A stretch of DNA of 64,000 nucleotides from assembly GCA_963762545.1 (NCBI GenBank), contig CAVXLC010000001.1, forward strand, positions 310,001 to 374,000, given 5' to 3'. The position numbers and the translations under genes are program-made. Source of the DNA: JABFSM01 sp963762545 (GTDB taxonomy: Bacteria > Gemmatimonadota > Gemmatimonadetes > Gemmatimonadales > GWC2-71-9). The notes under the pieces were generated by a model, which saw nothing but the letters and a program-made list of their open reading frames with translations, had not been told where the DNA came from and did no database searches. Below, one piece after another: positions 7,357 through 15,601 of the stretch. Every line of letters starts with the position of its first letter. The first letter of the stretch is position 1.

Positions 7357-9891
7357 ATGACTGAACGATTGACCCTCCCCGTCCTTCCGCTCCGAGATGT
7401 GGTGCTGCTTCCCGGCGTCACCACTTCGATCGGCGCCGGACGCCCGGGAACGGTACGGGCCATTGAAGCGGCGCTCGCCACCCCAGATCACCTGGTCTTC
7501 GCGATATGCCAGCGAGAGAACACCGAACAGGTCACCTCGGAGGGCCTGTACACCATCGGCACCATCGCCAAGGTGGGCCAGTTGCAGCGCGGATTGTCCG
7601 GAATGCAGCTGCTGCTGCACGGCGAGCGGCGCGGCATCGTGATGCACGTATCGGAGAAGAACGGCTACATGGAGGCCATCATCCGTGAGGCCGAGGAGAT
7701 GGCGCCTCTGGCGCCAGAGGATCCGGCGTTCGTGGGACTCTACCGCGAGGTCCGTCAGCGCGCGTCCGAGCTGGGACAGAAGTCCGGCCTTCCGGAAGAG
7801 GTGGTCCAGCAGGTGCTCAACGGTGTCAACGATCCCGGCCGGTTTGCCGACCTGGTCGCGGGCTACATCGACATCCCCGCGGTGCAGCGTCAGGCCCTGC
7901 TCGAGGCGCTCTCGGTCGAAGAGCGACTGCGGCGGGTCCTGGTGCTGGTACAGCGCCAGATCTCGGTGCTCGATGCGCAGGAGGACATCAAGTCGCAGGT
8001 GCAGGAGGAGCTGGGCGAGCGTCAACGCGAGATGTTCCTCCGCGAGCAGATGAAACAGATCCGCAAGGAGCTGGGCGAGGAGGACGACGCCGACGATCTG
8101 GAAGAGTTGCGCCAGAAGCTGGCGAGTCTCGAGCTGACTCCCGAGGCGCGCAAGGAGGTCGATCGCGAGCTGGGCCGGCTGGATCGGATCGGCCGTGAGT
8201 CGATGGAAACGCAGGTCATCCGGAATTACCTGGAGACCATCGCCGAGCTGCCGTGGAACACCCGGAGCGTGGAACATCTCGACCTGAAGGAAGCGTCCGA
8301 GATCCTCGAAGCGGATCACTATGCCCTGGGCGATGTGAAGGACCGGATTCTCGAGTTCCTGGCGGTTCGGCAATTGCGCCAGGAAGCCGAGCGGGCCAGC
8401 GCGGCGGCCACGGCCGAGCGCGCCGTCGCGACGCCGGCTCCCGAGGCGCCTGCTTCCGGTGCCGAGGCGGCCGCGACTCCAGCCGCTCCGCCCGCGGAGG
8501 ATCAGCCCAAACCCGAGTCCGAGGCCAGGTCGGCCAAGGGGCCCATTCTTCTCTTCGTCGGCCCTCCCGGCGTCGGCAAAACCAGCCTGGCCAAGTCGAT
8601 CGCCCGCTCGATGGGGCGGAAGTATGTGCGTATCTCGCTGGGCGGCGCGCGGGACGAGGCGGACATCCGGGGGCACCGCCGCACCTATGTCGGCGCGATG
8701 CCGGGCCGGATCATTCAGGGGCTCAAGCAGGCCGGCACCAAGAACCCGGTCTTCCTCCTGGATGAGGTGGACAAGCTCGGCGTGTCGTTCCAGGGCGACC
8801 CGGCGTCGGCGTTGCTCGAGGTACTGGACCCGGCTCAGAACGACAGCTTCACCGATCACTACCTTGGGGTGCCCTTTGACCTCTCCGAGGTGCTGTTCAT
8901 CGCCACGGCGAACTTCCTCCAGAACATCCCGGGCGCCCTGCTCGACCGGATGGAAGTGGTCGAGTTCTCGGGGTACACCGAGGCGGAGAAGCAGGAGATT
9001 GCCCGGCGGTACCTGATTCCCCGCCAGCTGGAGGAAAACGGCCTGGTCGGCAAGCCGGTCACCATCACCGACGACGCGCTCCGGGAGATCATCAGCGGCT
9101 ACACCCGCGAGTCGGGAGTCCGCCAGCTGGAGCGGGAAATCTCGAAGGTGGCCCGGAAGGTCGCCCGGCGCTTTGCGGCCGACGGCGCTTCGGAAATCGC
9201 CATCGATGCGACGATGATGAACGAGTTGCTGGGCCGGCCCAAGGTCCATCCCGAAAAGGCGGCCCGCCAGGATGCGACCGGCGTCGCCACCGGGATGTAC
9301 TACAGCCCCGTGGGTGGCGACATCATGTTCGTCGAGGCGTCCACCATGCCCGGCAAGGGAGAGCTGGTCCTGACTGGTCAGCTGGGCGACGTCATGAAGG
9401 AGAGTGCCCGGGCCGCCTGGACCTACGCCCGATCGCACGCTGCGGCACTCCGGATCCCGGATGAGATGTTCTCCCGCGACGTGCATATCCACGTTCCCGC
9501 CGGCGCCATCCCCAAGGATGGGCCGTCGGCCGGCGTCACCATGGCGACCGCTCTGATTTCTGCCATGTCGGGCCGTCCCGCCAGTCACGATATCGCCATG
9601 ACCGGCGAGATCACGCTGCGCGGACGGGTGCTGCCCATCGGTGGCCTCAAGGAGAAGATCCTCGGCGCGGAGCGGGCGGGAATCACCCGGGTGCTGATTC
9701 CGAAGGAGAACGAGGCCGATCTGGAGGATCTGCCCGAGGCGGTCCGCGCCAGGATGCAGATTTTTCCCGTGCAGGAGCTGGGCGAGGTGCTGGCCCTGAC
9801 CCTGCGGGGTGCCTCGTTCCGGGAAGGACGGCTGCTCTTCGGCGAAGAGAGCCCGCGCGACGTGCAGCCGCTCTCGGCGGGATACCACTAG
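7357..9891 (+). CDS. lon: ATP-dependent protease Lon
   Basis: An 844-residue LonA protease. It has an N-terminal substrate-binding LAN domain (LPVLPLRDVVLLPG), a helical region (EQMKQIRKELGEED), an AAA+ module with Walker A GPPGVGKTS near residue 402 and Walker B VFLLDEVDK, and a C-terminal peptidase with the Ser-Lys dyad: Ser in KDGPSAGVT (about 724) and Lys in GLKEKILGAERAG (about 767). It degrades misfolded and regulatory proteins in the cytoplasm. The chain is about 60 residues longer than E. coli Lon (784), largely from an Ala/Pro/Glu-rich linker of about 45 residues inserted just before the AAA+ module (about 347-393). The ATG start has no strong Shine-Dalgarno (GAAAGG about 10 nt upstream). 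Confidence 0.98.
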   Translation: MTERLTLPVLPLRDVVLLPGVTTSIGAGRPGTVRAIEAALATPDHLVFAICQRENTEQVTSEGLYTIGTIAKVGQLQRGLSGMQLLLHGERRGIVMHVSEKNGYMEAIIREAEEMAPLAPEDPAFVGLYREVRQRASELGQKSGLPEEVVQQVLNGVNDPGRFADLVAGYIDIPAVQRQALLEALSVEERLRRVLVLVQRQISVLDAQEDIKSQVQEELGERQREMFLREQMKQIRKELGEEDDADDLEELRQKLASLELTPEARKEVDRELGRLDRIGRESMETQVIRNYLETIAELPWNTRSVEHLDLKEASEILEADHYALGDVKDRILEFLAVRQLRQEAERASAAATAERAVATPAPEAPASGAEAAATPAAPPAEDQPKPESEARSAKGPILLFVGPPGVGKTSLAKSIARSMGRKYVRISLGGARDEADIRGHRRTYVGAMPGRIIQGLKQAGTKNPVFLLDEVDKLGVSFQGDPASALLEVLDPAQNDSFTDHYLGVPFDLSEVLFIATANFLQNIPGALLDRMEVVEFSGYTEAEKQEIARRYLIPRQLEENGLVGKPVTITDDALREIISGYTRESGVRQLEREISKVARKVARRFAADGASEIAIDATMMNELLGRPKVHPEKAARQDATGVATGMYYSPVGGDIMFVEASTMPGKGELVLTGQLGDVMKESARAAWTYARSHAAALRIPDEMFSRDVHIHVPAGAIPKDGPSAGVTMATALISAMSGRPASHDIAMTGEITLRGRVLPIGGLKEKILGAERAGITRVLIPKENEADLEDLPEAVRARMQIFPVQELGEVLALTLRGASFREGRLLFGEESPRDVQPLSAGYH

Positions 9892-9927
9892 GCCCGACGC
9901 CGCAGCGGCACCAGTAACGGTGATTGG

Positions 9928-9968
9928 TTGGCGGCGGTGGCGGCCCGAAAGGGTCGTCCCGCCGCCAA
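9928..9968 (+). terminator. Hairpin after lon, possible terminator
   Basis: Ten-base complementary arms TTGGCGGCGG (9928-9937) and CCGCCGCCAA (9959-9968) follow the lon stop by about 37 nt. Downstream is GCCGTTT, a poor U-tract, so this may be a weak or factor-assisted terminator. Confidence 0.4.
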
Positions 9969-10006
9969 GCCGTTTAAATTGATTCATCTCGACTGGAGTG
10001 TTTTGG

Positions 10007-11962
10007 GTGCTGCGTACCACTTCCGTAGTCTTCGCACTGACCAGTCTCGCCGGCGCCCCCGGCCACGGGGTCCGCCTCCGTGCCGTTCGCCCGGCGCCCG
10101 ACTCGCTCTACTCTCTCGCGGTCGATTCGGCCAAGTATCCGAGGGAGCCGTTCGTCTACCTGCTGGACGACGGCGTGCTGCGCTTCGAGGCCGATGGCCG
10201 GGGCAGCCGCACCTATCGGCAGGTGGTCCAGATCCTCAAGGAAGACGCGATCGACCAGTGGGCCGAGCTCCAGTTCTCCTTCGAGCCGCGGCACCAGAAG
10301 CTGACGGTCAACTGGGCCAGGGTGGTGATGCCGGACGGCACGGTCATCAGCGACAAGCCGGGGATCACCCAGGATGCCGACATCCCCGCCGCGATGGGCG
10401 ATCCGTCCTATGTCGAGCAGAAGGTCCGGCGGCTTTCCCTGCCCAACGTGCGGCCGGGCACTATCGTGGACTACAGCTACACGCTCGAAGAGCTCAAGCC
10501 GTTCCGCTCCGGTGATTTCTTCGCTCCCTGGCGGGTCAACCCGGGGCTCCTGGTCCGGCGCTCCCGGCTGGTGCTCGATACGCCGGTAGACCTCACGCCC
10601 AAGGTCGTGGCCAAGAATCTCAATTTCAAACCGGTCACCGTCGAATCCGGCGGGCGCCGGGTGATCACCTGGGCCACCCAGGACGTGCCCAAGATCGAAC
10701 CCGAGCTGTTCGCGGCGGATTCCAACGACGTCGACATGTCGATCAACGTGAGCGCGCCGTCGTCCTGGCAGGACATCGGGAGCTGGTACGCCGGCCTGGC
10801 CCGTGACCGGTATGCGGTGACGCCGGAGGTGGATCGGAAGCTGGCCACCCTGGTCAAAGGCGCCCTCACCCTCGAGGACTCGATCAAGGCGATCCACAAG
10901 TACGTCTCGCAGGACGTGCGGTACGTCGCCATTTCGCTCGGCATGGGAGGATACCAGCCCCGCTCCGCGACGGAGGTGATCGCCACCGGCTACGGCGACT
11001 GCAAGGACAAGGCAACGCTCTTCATCACCCTGGCCAAGCGGCTCGGCGTCACGGCCTATCCGGTGCTGCTGTCGGCGGGCGGACGGGTGGAGCGCGGGCT
11101 GCCCACCATCTCCCAGTTCAATCACGCCATCGCCGCGGTAGAGCGCCCGGCGGGCCGAATCTTCGTGGACCTGACTGCGGGGGACGTGCCCTGGGGCAGT
11201 CTTCCGGGCCCCGATCAGGGCCAGTTCGTGCTGGTGGTGCGCCCGGACGGCCGGACCGAGGAAACCGTCACCCCCGAGAAGGACGAGGGAGAGGTCACCA
11301 GCCGGATTACGGTGAACGCCGCGTTGGACTCGGCCGGCTTCGCCAACGCCCAGATCGAAATGGCCATGAGCGGTGCCGCCGGCGATGCGATGCGCTCGGC
11401 GCTGGAGCGGGAGCCGATGGACTCCACCGCCAAGGCGCAGTATCTGCGGCGCATCGCGAGCAACGTGTATCGCGAATCGGAAGGCGACAGTCTCAAGTTC
11501 ACCGACGAGACGACCCACGGTGGGCCGTTCCGCATCGGTTTCGCGACCCATAACGGACGCGCCGCCCAGCTGGCCGGTGGCGCGGCGATTCTATCCCTTC
11601 CGTTCCTCGGCCCGCCCGGCGACATCAAGCCGCTGGTGGCCGAACTTCGAGCCCGTACTCCGCGGCGCTTTCCGATCGACGCCGCCCTGGTTGGCGGTGA
11701 CGCGAGCGGTGAGGTGGTGCTCAACCTCACGATGCCCGAGGGCTGGAAGGCCCAGCTGCCCAAGAATGCCGCGTTGAGCGGCCCGTTCGGGTCGCTGACC
11801 CTGACCTACAGCCAGGTCGGACGGACGCTCACGGTGAGTCAGCGGAGAGTCGGTGGGAAGGGCATCCTGCCGCCGGATCGGGTGGAAGAGGTGGTCAAAT
11901 GGCTGGAACAGCTCACCACCGCCATGCGGGAGGCGGCCTCCATCGTGGTGCTGCGAGGGTAA
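10007..11962 (+). CDS. Secreted DUF3857 / transglutaminase-like protein
   Basis: A protein of about 651 residues with an N-terminal signal peptide (LRTTSVVFALTSLAGA). I prefer the GTG at 10007 because GGAG lies about 8 nt upstream; an in-frame GTG at 9998 lacks a ribosome site. An N-terminal DUF3857 domain spans about 50-240 (TYRQVVQILKEDA, GTIVDYSYTLEELKP). A transglutaminase-like core follows with the catalytic Cys in GYGDCKDKATLF, His in FNHAIAAVE and Asp in RIFVDLTAG. The C-terminal part is a beta-rich extension. In other bacteria such proteins lie in the periplasm or outer envelope; their substrate is generally unknown. It stands alone here, with convergent terminator hairpins downstream. 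Confidence 0.88.
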   Translation: MLRTTSVVFALTSLAGAPGHGVRLRAVRPAPDSLYSLAVDSAKYPREPFVYLLDDGVLRFEADGRGSRTYRQVVQILKEDAIDQWAELQFSFEPRHQKLTVNWARVVMPDGTVISDKPGITQDADIPAAMGDPSYVEQKVRRLSLPNVRPGTIVDYSYTLEELKPFRSGDFFAPWRVNPGLLVRRSRLVLDTPVDLTPKVVAKNLNFKPVTVESGGRRVITWATQDVPKIEPELFAADSNDVDMSINVSAPSSWQDIGSWYAGLARDRYAVTPEVDRKLATLVKGALTLEDSIKAIHKYVSQDVRYVAISLGMGGYQPRSATEVIATGYGDCKDKATLFITLAKRLGVTAYPVLLSAGGRVERGLPTISQFNHAIAAVERPAGRIFVDLTAGDVPWGSLPGPDQGQFVLVVRPDGRTEETVTPEKDEGEVTSRITVNAALDSAGFANAQIEMAMSGAAGDAMRSALEREPMDSTAKAQYLRRIASNVYRESEGDSLKFTDETTHGGPFRIGFATHNGRAAQLAGGAAILSLPFLGPPGDIKPLVAELRARTPRRFPIDAALVGGDASGEVVLNLTMPEGWKAQLPKNAALSGPFGSLTLTYSQVGRTLTVSQRRVGGKGILPPDRVEEVVKWLEQLTTAMREAASIVVLRG

Positions 11963-11970
11963 ACACCAGA

Positions 11971-12040
11971 GCCTGCGTTCCCCAGCATCGGGGAGCGCAG
12001 GCCCGGGCCGGCGGATGAGCGCCCCGGGGATCGGGGCGCT
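11971..12040. terminator. Two hairpins, bidirectional terminator between convergent genes
   Basis: Hairpin 1: GCCTGCGTTCCCC (11971-11983) against GGGGAGCGCAGGC (11990-12002) with one G-T pair. Hairpin 2: AGCGCCCC (12018-12025) against GGGGCGCT (12033-12040), followed by TGGTTTGTT on the plus strand. They sit between the stops of two convergent genes (11962 and 12049). Confidence 0.7.
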
Positions 12041-12048
12041 TGGTTTGT

Positions 12049-12606
12049 TCAATTCCCTGCGACGTCGGACTCGAACGAGAACTTCTGGCCCCCCACCGAT
12101 GCCTCGTACATGAGGCCGCCCTTGGCCATCGTCACGATGGCGATGCCGTCCCGATAGGCCAGATCCACCGACACCCTCTCCTTCACCGCCACGGCGGACG
12201 CCTGACCGCTGAGCTTGAGATGGCCCTTCTTGAAGTTGTTGAGCGCCGCCTGATCCTTGAAGATCACCACCTCGCTGTACTCCTGGCCGCCGAGCTGGAG
12301 TCCGACCGTCACCTGGCTCAGGGTCGAGCGGCCGATCTTCTTTCCGTGTTCGTAGACCACGCCCTTGCCGTGGGCGCCGCCGACGCCGACGGCGGCCTTG
12401 CCGACCGACGGAAAGACGGCGTAGCCGGCGGCGTCGGCGAGGACCTTCTCCATTCCCGCATCCTTCTCCTTGAGCCTGGCCAGGACCGGCCCGGCTCCGG
12501 GATCGTCGTTGGGGGTCTGGCGGGCAAATGACGCTTCCGGACGGGCCAGGCCGATCATGGCGATGGCGGCGATGCCGGTAATGCGAAGGGATCTGAGTGC
12601 ATTCAT
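12049..12606 (-). CDS. Secreted SYLF (Ysc84/DUF500) lipid-binding domain protein
   Basis: A 185-residue protein with a signal peptide (residues 1-29, ending ASFARQ). A SYLF domain follows: DAAGYAVFPSVGKAAVGVGGAHGKGVVYE, then a glycine-rich strand region with VTVGLQLGGQEYSEVVIFKDQAALNNFKKG. The end, AYRDGIAIVTMAKGGLMYEASVGGQKF, is the usual C-terminus of the family. SYLF domains bind acidic phospholipids in eukaryotic members; bacterial members are secreted or periplasmic and of unknown function. Single gene, convergent with the DUF3857 gene. The length is normal and intact. Confidence 0.9.
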   Translation of the reverse strand: MNALRSLRITGIAAIAMIGLARPEASFARQTPNDDPGAGPVLARLKEKDAGMEKVLADAAGYAVFPSVGKAAVGVGGAHGKGVVYEHGKKIGRSTLSQVTVGLQLGGQEYSEVVIFKDQAALNNFKKGHLKLSGQASAVAVKERVSVDLAYRDGIAIVTMAKGGLMYEASVGGQKFSFESDVAGN

Positions 12607-12755
12607 GGTAAGCGCCTTCTCCTGTGACAGTTGATGCTGCGACGCGTCTCTAAAACGGTTGTGAGGGGCTCGAAATCATCCGTCCCCGAAGGGGAGACGG
12701 TATTGCAGGAACTTCCCACACGGTTGGTTCCTCCTGAACCCAGGCGAACCGCTGC

Positions 12756-13267
12756 CTAGTACTCGTACTCATAGAGCCGGGTGACCATTCCGAACGGATC
12801 CTTGTAGAGGATGCCGAGGAGTCGGCGCGGGATGGGAACGCTGGCGATGAAGATGGGGATCGTGCCCGGATCGGGCCGCTTGGAAGGCCGGCCGATGATG
12901 TCGTAGACAATGAGTTTTCGAGCGGTCCGGTCCGGCTTCTCGAACTCCTGCAGGTAGCCGCGATCAATGGGCAGGACACCGTAGCTCCGCCACCCTTCGA
13001 TATCCGATTGCCGCATCAGACGGTCCCGGCCGGACAGCGAGTCGAACGGGCTCGCCACTACCAATGGTTTGCCGGCCGAGTCCACCTCCACCCAGGTGTA
13101 TGGTGGTCCGGTCAGGGTGACGAGGGTTCCGGACCCGCCGCGGAACGCGCCACCACGACTCCGCTAAACGCGCCGAGCTGCGCGGGAGTTTGAGGGACCT
13201 GCGCGGCGAGCGCCGCATTGAGAAGACTGGAAACACAGCACAGCGGCCGGAGACATCGCACGCGCAC
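12756..13267 (-). pseudogene. Secreted hypothetical protein disrupted by a frameshift
   Basis: Two open frames on the minus strand read as one protein if a single -1 shift is allowed. The upstream frame starts at GTG 13267 (or 13261) and encodes a signal-peptide-like start (RCLRPLCCVSSLLNAALAAQ) and then QLGAFSGVVVARSAAG. It reaches TGA near 13087. The second frame is open from about 13150 and gives SGTLVTLTGPPYTWVEVDSAG and then a coding-like stretch to the stop at 12756 (FDSLSGRDRLMRQSDIEGW, YVIYDIIGRP-like strand, VTRLYEYEY). The join lies in the GC-rich stretch around 13115-13140. It could be a true pseudogene, an assembly indel, or less likely programmed frameshifting. No family was recognised. 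Confidence 0.5.
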
Positions 13268-13280
13268 CCCCCCGCGAATC

Positions 13281-13322
13281 CTCCTCCCTCCTCCCTCCTC
13301 CCTCCTCCCTCCTCCCTCCTCC
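13281..13322. repeat. Six perfect tandem copies of CTCCTCC
   Basis: The heptamer CTCCTCC occurs six times without a break, ending at the TAG stop of the diguanylate cyclase gene. The minus strand is (GGAGGAG)6, which has many short G runs and could form a G-quadruplex in the DNA or in the 3' end of the cyclase mRNA. Confidence 0.9.
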
Positions 13323-14909
13323 CTAACTACTCACCACCACCCGATCCCTCCCGGTCTCCTTGGCTTGCCGAAGCGCGCGCTCCGCGGCCAGCAGCAGCTC
13401 CCGCATGCCGATCGCGTGCTCGGGATAGCCGGCCACCCCGCCGGATAACCGCACCGGCATCGGCGTTCCTTCCACTACCGGTGGATTGGCTACTACTGCC
13501 GCACGGATCTGTTCGGCGATCGCCAGCGCGTCGATCGGTCCGCAGTGACGCAGCAGGATGCCGAACTCCTCCCCGCCCATGCGGACGGCAAGATCGCTGG
13601 CCCGGACCCGTTCGCGAATGGCACCCGCGACATGCGCCAGGATCTGGTCGCCGATCTGGTGACCGAGCTGCTCGTTGACCCGTCGGAAATGATCGACGTC
13701 GAGCAGGAGAAAGGAGATCCGCTCACCCTCGCGGCGGGCATAGGCCAGCACCGATTCCATTTCGTCGAGCAGAGTTCCTACGGTCAGGAATCCGGAGCGG
13801 GGATCCCGGCGTACCGCCTCGTCGAGCCGGCGGGCTCGCGCCGAGCGGTGCGTCACCGCGGACAGCGTCCTGGTCTGGGAGAGTGGACGGCACAGCAGCT
13901 CGTCCGCACCCGCCTCCATCGCCAGATCCCGTTCTGCGTCGGTGTCCCGGCTCGAGACCGCCACCACGGGAGTGAGCGCCAGCCGTGGAGTGCGCCGGAT
14001 GAGCCGGACCAGCGCCGGGCCGGCGGCGTCGGGGAGGGTGAGATCCAGCAGCACGACGTCGGGCTGCTCCCGGACCAGCGCTTCCGCGGCCTCGTGCGCG
14101 GTGGCCACGGCGATCACCCGAAGTCCCGCGGTATCGAGCCAGCCCATCGCGGCGCTCCGCTCGGCGGCATCGGCCAGGGCCACGAGCACCGAGGCGGGAG
14201 ACGCCGCGGTGCGCGCCACGGCTCGGGCCCAGCGCGAGACGACGGCATCCGCCTCGGAGAGCTGCACCAGCAGATCGAGTCGAGCGTAGGGCTCGGCCAG
14301 GAGATCGATTCCCTTGGGATCGACGACCAGCGCCACCCCGATGTGGCGCTCGTAGCCGCCGGCGGTCCAGCGCGCCACCGCCGGTTCCGCGGCTTCATCA
14401 GGGCCCGGAATCACGACGGCAAGATCGGGCCGCTCCGAGGCCGGGATGGCGGCGGGATCGGCATCGATGGGCGCGCTGGTCACCGCGTACTGCGCATCCC
14501 GGAGGGCAAAAGTGAGCCGCGCCACCAGGTCGGTGGCACCGCCCACCAGGTGGGCTCGCCAGCCGAAGGCGGGGCGCTTCTGCGGAGCGGTGGGAAGGCC
14601 CAGCTCGCGCGCCGCCTCGTCGAACGCGGAGGCGATCCGGCCGATGGATGCGCCGAGATAGGCAAAGCCGGTGTCGTCGGGGGTGGGGTGATCGGCCAGC
14701 CAGCGTTCGGCCTCGCGGCTCGCGGTGGTGATGGCGGGAAAGCCGTAGCTGCCCCCGGAGCCGGCCAGCCGATGAAAGCGGGTCTTGAGCGAAGGCACCG
14801 CGTCGGCCTCGCCGGCGCAGGCCGCGGCCAGGTCCTTCCGGAGCTCACCCAGGCGGGCTGGGGCTTCGGACAGGTATTCGCGGCGCAGTTCCTGGAAGAA
14901 TTCGTCCAT
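13323..14909 (-). CDS. Hpt - receiver - GGDEF diguanylate cyclase
   Basis: A 528-residue cytoplasmic signalling protein. Residues 1-110 form an Hpt-like helical domain with the phospho-acceptor candidate in FHRLAGSGGSYGF. A degenerate receiver-like region follows (about 125-235). A canonical receiver comes next with the Asp in PDVVLLDLTLPDA and the conserved Ser and acidic positions (VVAVSSRDTD). The C-terminal GGDEF domain has active-site motif GGEEF and an I-site RASD five residues before it, so it should make cyclic di-GMP and be product-inhibited. The ATG at 14909 starts a clean Hpt domain, 8 nt after the TrmB stop; the frame is open further upstream but that overlaps the previous gene. 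Last gene of a three-gene leftward operon. Confidence 0.9.
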   Translation of the reverse strand: MDEFFQELRREYLSEAPARLGELRKDLAAACAGEADAVPSLKTRFHRLAGSGGSYGFPAITTASREAERWLADHPTPDDTGFAYLGASIGRIASAFDEAARELGLPTAPQKRPAFGWRAHLVGGATDLVARLTFALRDAQYAVTSAPIDADPAAIPASERPDLAVVIPGPDEAAEPAVARWTAGGYERHIGVALVVDPKGIDLLAEPYARLDLLVQLSEADAVVSRWARAVARTAASPASVLVALADAAERSAAMGWLDTAGLRVIAVATAHEAAEALVREQPDVVLLDLTLPDAAGPALVRLIRRTPRLALTPVVAVSSRDTDAERDLAMEAGADELLCRPLSQTRTLSAVTHRSARARRLDEAVRRDPRSGFLTVGTLLDEMESVLAYARREGERISFLLLDVDHFRRVNEQLGHQIGDQILAHVAGAIRERVRASDLAVRMGGEEFGILLRHCGPIDALAIAEQIRAAVVANPPVVEGTPMPVRLSGGVAGYPEHAIGMRELLLAAERALRQAKETGRDRVVVSS

Positions 14910-14917
14910 GCGCGCGA

Positions 14918-15601
14918 TCAGCCTCCGCCCCGGAGACTCCCGATCGCGAGCGCCGCGGCGGCCACCAGCGTGGGGGCGGTGCCCCAATGGCCCAGCACCC
15001 GCTCTCCCTCCCGCGCCGCGAGCAGCGCGCTCCGGCCGTCCACCACCATCAGGAAGGGCTGTCCCGGCCACTCACCGTCGGCGGCCACCGTCACCGTGGC
15101 AAAGGGGAGATCCACCGGCGCCACCGAGGAAAGGGACAGGGTCACCCCGCTGCCGGCGGCCTTCCGCAGCGAAGGAATGAGGGGAGGGTAGGCGTCGGGC
15201 GACGCGTGGAGCAGGATGCGCTCAGTGGCCCGCGCCGCCTCCCGCGAGGCGATCGACAGGGCGCCCCGCGCCGAGGTCAGCTCGACCAGGGTGGGAGTGT
15301 CCGGCACCGAAATCTGTTCCAGCGAGCGGCTCACCTCGTCCAGCGCCTGTCCCTGCCGATCGAGGATGCGCGCCATGAGGGCCGGCGGCGGCTCCGGCCG
15401 ATACCGTTTGGGGCGGCCTTCCTCCACCCGGGCGCCGCCCTTCTGCACCAGTCCCTCCAGCGCACCATAGGCATTGGCGCGCGCCAGTCCGGCGGCGCGC
15501 GCGATGGCGTACCCGGTGCCGGGGCCGCCGCGCAGCAGGACTTCGTAGACCAGACTCTCGGTGGGCGTGAACCCGAAGGTAGTCAGGTCGAGCGTGGCCA
15601 C
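14918..15601 (-). CDS. TrmB-family transcriptional regulator
   Basis: A 227-residue regulator. The N-terminal winged helix reads FGFTPTESLVYEVLLRGGPGTGYAIARAAGLARANAYGALEGLVQKG, split here into recognisable pieces: GFTPTESLVYE (helix 1), ARAAGLARANAYGALE (recognition region) and RPKRYRPEPP (wing). A PLD-like effector region follows (SREAARATERILLHASPDAYPPL). The GTG start at 15601 overlaps the TAG of the upstream gene by one nucleotide (TAGTG). TrmB members often sense sugars or metabolites in archaea and some bacteria. Here the regulator sits between a helical protein and a cyclic di-GMP synthase, so it may autoregulate this operon through the inverted repeat at 16758-16776 (inference). Confidence 0.8.
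   Translation of the reverse strand: MATLDLTTFGFTPTESLVYEVLLRGGPGTGYAIARAAGLARANAYGALEGLVQKGGARVEEGRPKRYRPEPPPALMARILDRQGQALDEVSRSLEQISVPDTPTLVELTSARGALSIASREAARATERILLHASPDAYPPLIPSLRKAAGSGVTLSLSSVAPVDLPFATVTVAADGEWPGQPFLMVVDGRSALLAAREGERVLGHWGTAPTLVAAAALAIGSLRGGG

Noticed and set aside
7177..10020. Long minus-strand open frame (947 codons) opposite lon
   Set aside because: Product is His/Gln/Arg/Gly-rich with no family motif, and it is the antisense shadow of the certain lon gene in GC-rich DNA.
13545..15191. 548-codon plus-strand frame opposite the diguanylate cyclase and TrmB genes
   Set aside because: Antisense shadow, rich in Gly, Arg and His, with no motif.
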